Shown in pieces: positions 4,497-5,108 of a stretch of 5,108 bases of DNA (positions within the stretch are counted from its first letter, which is position 1; every line of letters starts with the position of its first letter). Both the position numbers and the translations under genes were made by a program. Origin of the DNA: Tissierellia bacterium (GTDB lineage: Bacteria; Bacillota; Clostridia; Tissierellales; Tissierellaceae). The stretch spans positions 1 through 5,108 of the forward strand of contig JAAYLY010000191.1 in NCBI GenBank assembly GCA_012521625.1, in the 5' to 3' direction. The notes under the pieces are model-generated. The model was not told the DNA's origin, made no database searches, and saw only the letters and a program-made list of their open reading frames with translations.

Positions 4497-5108
4497 ATGA
4501 TAAAATTTCTCATAAGAAGATTTGTAAAAAGACATGAAGAAGTTACTGATAAGGACGTAAGGGAAGCCTATACGGTCTTATCGGGAGTAGTAGGAATTAT
4601 CTGTAATCTGATTTTATTTTTGTTAAAGCTGGTAATCGGCTTATTAATAAATAGTATAGCCGTAATTTCAGATGCCTTTAATAACTTAACGGACCTGAGT
4701 ACTTCCCTTGTAACTATAGTTGGGGCAAAGTTGAGCAATATGCCTCCAGATGAGGAACACCCCCATGGTCACGGTAGGTTTGAATATATAGCATCCCTGG
4801 TGGTTGCCTTTATAATCTTTGCAGTGGGCCTATCCCTCTTTAAAACTTCAATTAAGAAGATTATCAAGCCTGAAGCCTTGACCTTCAACTGGTATTCCAT
4901 CATCATCCTATTTTCATCCATATCCATTAAGCTGTGGATGTATTCCTATAATAAATATATTGGAAAGCTGATTAATTCCAGCATTAACAAGGCGGTAGCC
5001 CATGATAGCTTAAACGATGCTTTGGCAACCTCAGCAGTGGTCATCGGTATAATCCTGGGTAATTATCTCCCCCTTCCTCTAGATGGGATCCTTGGACTAC
5101 TTATCTCC
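4497..5108 (+). CDS. Cation diffusion facilitator (CDF) metal exporter, N-terminal part, Mn-like metal site
   Basis: 204 codons are present and the gene runs off the right edge. CDF proteins are dimeric membrane antiporters that export divalent metals in exchange for protons. Visible hydrophobic segments lie near residues 27-50, 54-77, 98-116, 131-149 and 176-204. Helix 2 carries D59 and N63 in SDAFNNLTD; helix 5 carries D170 and D174 in HDSLNDALAT; the loop after helix 2 has EEHPHGHGRFEY. Site A is therefore D/N/D/D rather than the D/D/H/D of zinc exporters such as YiiP. An Asn in helix 2 with DxxxD in helix 5 is the pattern of manganese-exporting members such as Bacillus MneP, so Mn(II), or perhaps Fe(II), is the likelier cargo. 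The C-terminal cytoplasmic metal-binding domain would lie beyond the window. The gene follows the L,D-transpeptidase by 76 bases. Confidence 0.92.
   Translation, partial: MIKFLIRRFVKRHEEVTDKDVREAYTVLSGVVGIICNLILFLLKLVIGLLINSIAVISDAFNNLTDLSTSLVTIVGAKLSNMPPDEEHPHGHGRFEYIASLVVAFIIFAVGLSLFKTSIKKIIKPEALTFNWYSIIILFSSISIKLWMYSYNKYIGKLINSSINKAVAHDSLNDALATSAVVIGIILGNYLPLPLDGILGLLIS

Overview
The window looks like chromosomal DNA of a low-G+C, probably anaerobic Firmicute of the Clostridia/Tissierellia type. The signs are AT-rich spacers, heavy use of AGA/AGG (Arg) and ATA (Ile) codons, strong AGGAGG-type ribosome binding sites, and gene content that includes a flavodiiron-like sensor protein, an HD-GYP protein and an L,D-transpeptidase. 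No RNA gene, CRISPR array or insertion sequence was seen.

Layout, left to right. (1) Positions 1-302 hold the 3' end of a plus-strand FAD/NAD(P)H oxidoreductase of the GltD (glutamate synthase small subunit-like) type. (2) A spacer with an imperfect hairpin and a weak promoter candidate follows. (3) A two-gene operon comes next: a stand-alone beta-lactamase-fold di-iron protein of the ODP/flavodiiron type (508-1341), overlapping by 11 bases an HD-GYP cyclic-dinucleotide phosphodiesterase (1331-2218). (4) A convergent spacer carries a tandem 12-bp repeat and a strong, probably bidirectional terminator. (5) A minus-strand NADPH-dependent FMN reductase lies at 2460-3017. (6) A divergent spacer carries a candidate promoter for the reductase and an inverted repeat that could pair with the ribosome binding site of the next gene. 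(7) A membrane-anchored L,D-transpeptidase with a peptidoglycan-binding domain lies at 3215-4420. (8) The start of a cation diffusion facilitator (CDF) transporter, with a site A resembling manganese exporters, runs off the right edge (4497-5108).

The most interesting unit is the ODP/HD-GYP pair. The first protein keeps all six expected di-iron ligands but has no flavodoxin domain, so it is better read as an O2/NO/peroxide or Fe(II) sensor than as an oxygen reductase. The second keeps all eight residues of a trinuclear HD-GYP metal site, but before its catalytic domain it has only a short helical and coiled-coil segment and no recognisable sensor. Together they suggest a two-protein switch in which a soluble di-iron sensor controls cyclic-di-GMP breakdown. 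The neighbouring flavin reductase and metal exporter fit a redox and metal theme, but nothing in the sequence shows that they act with the pair.
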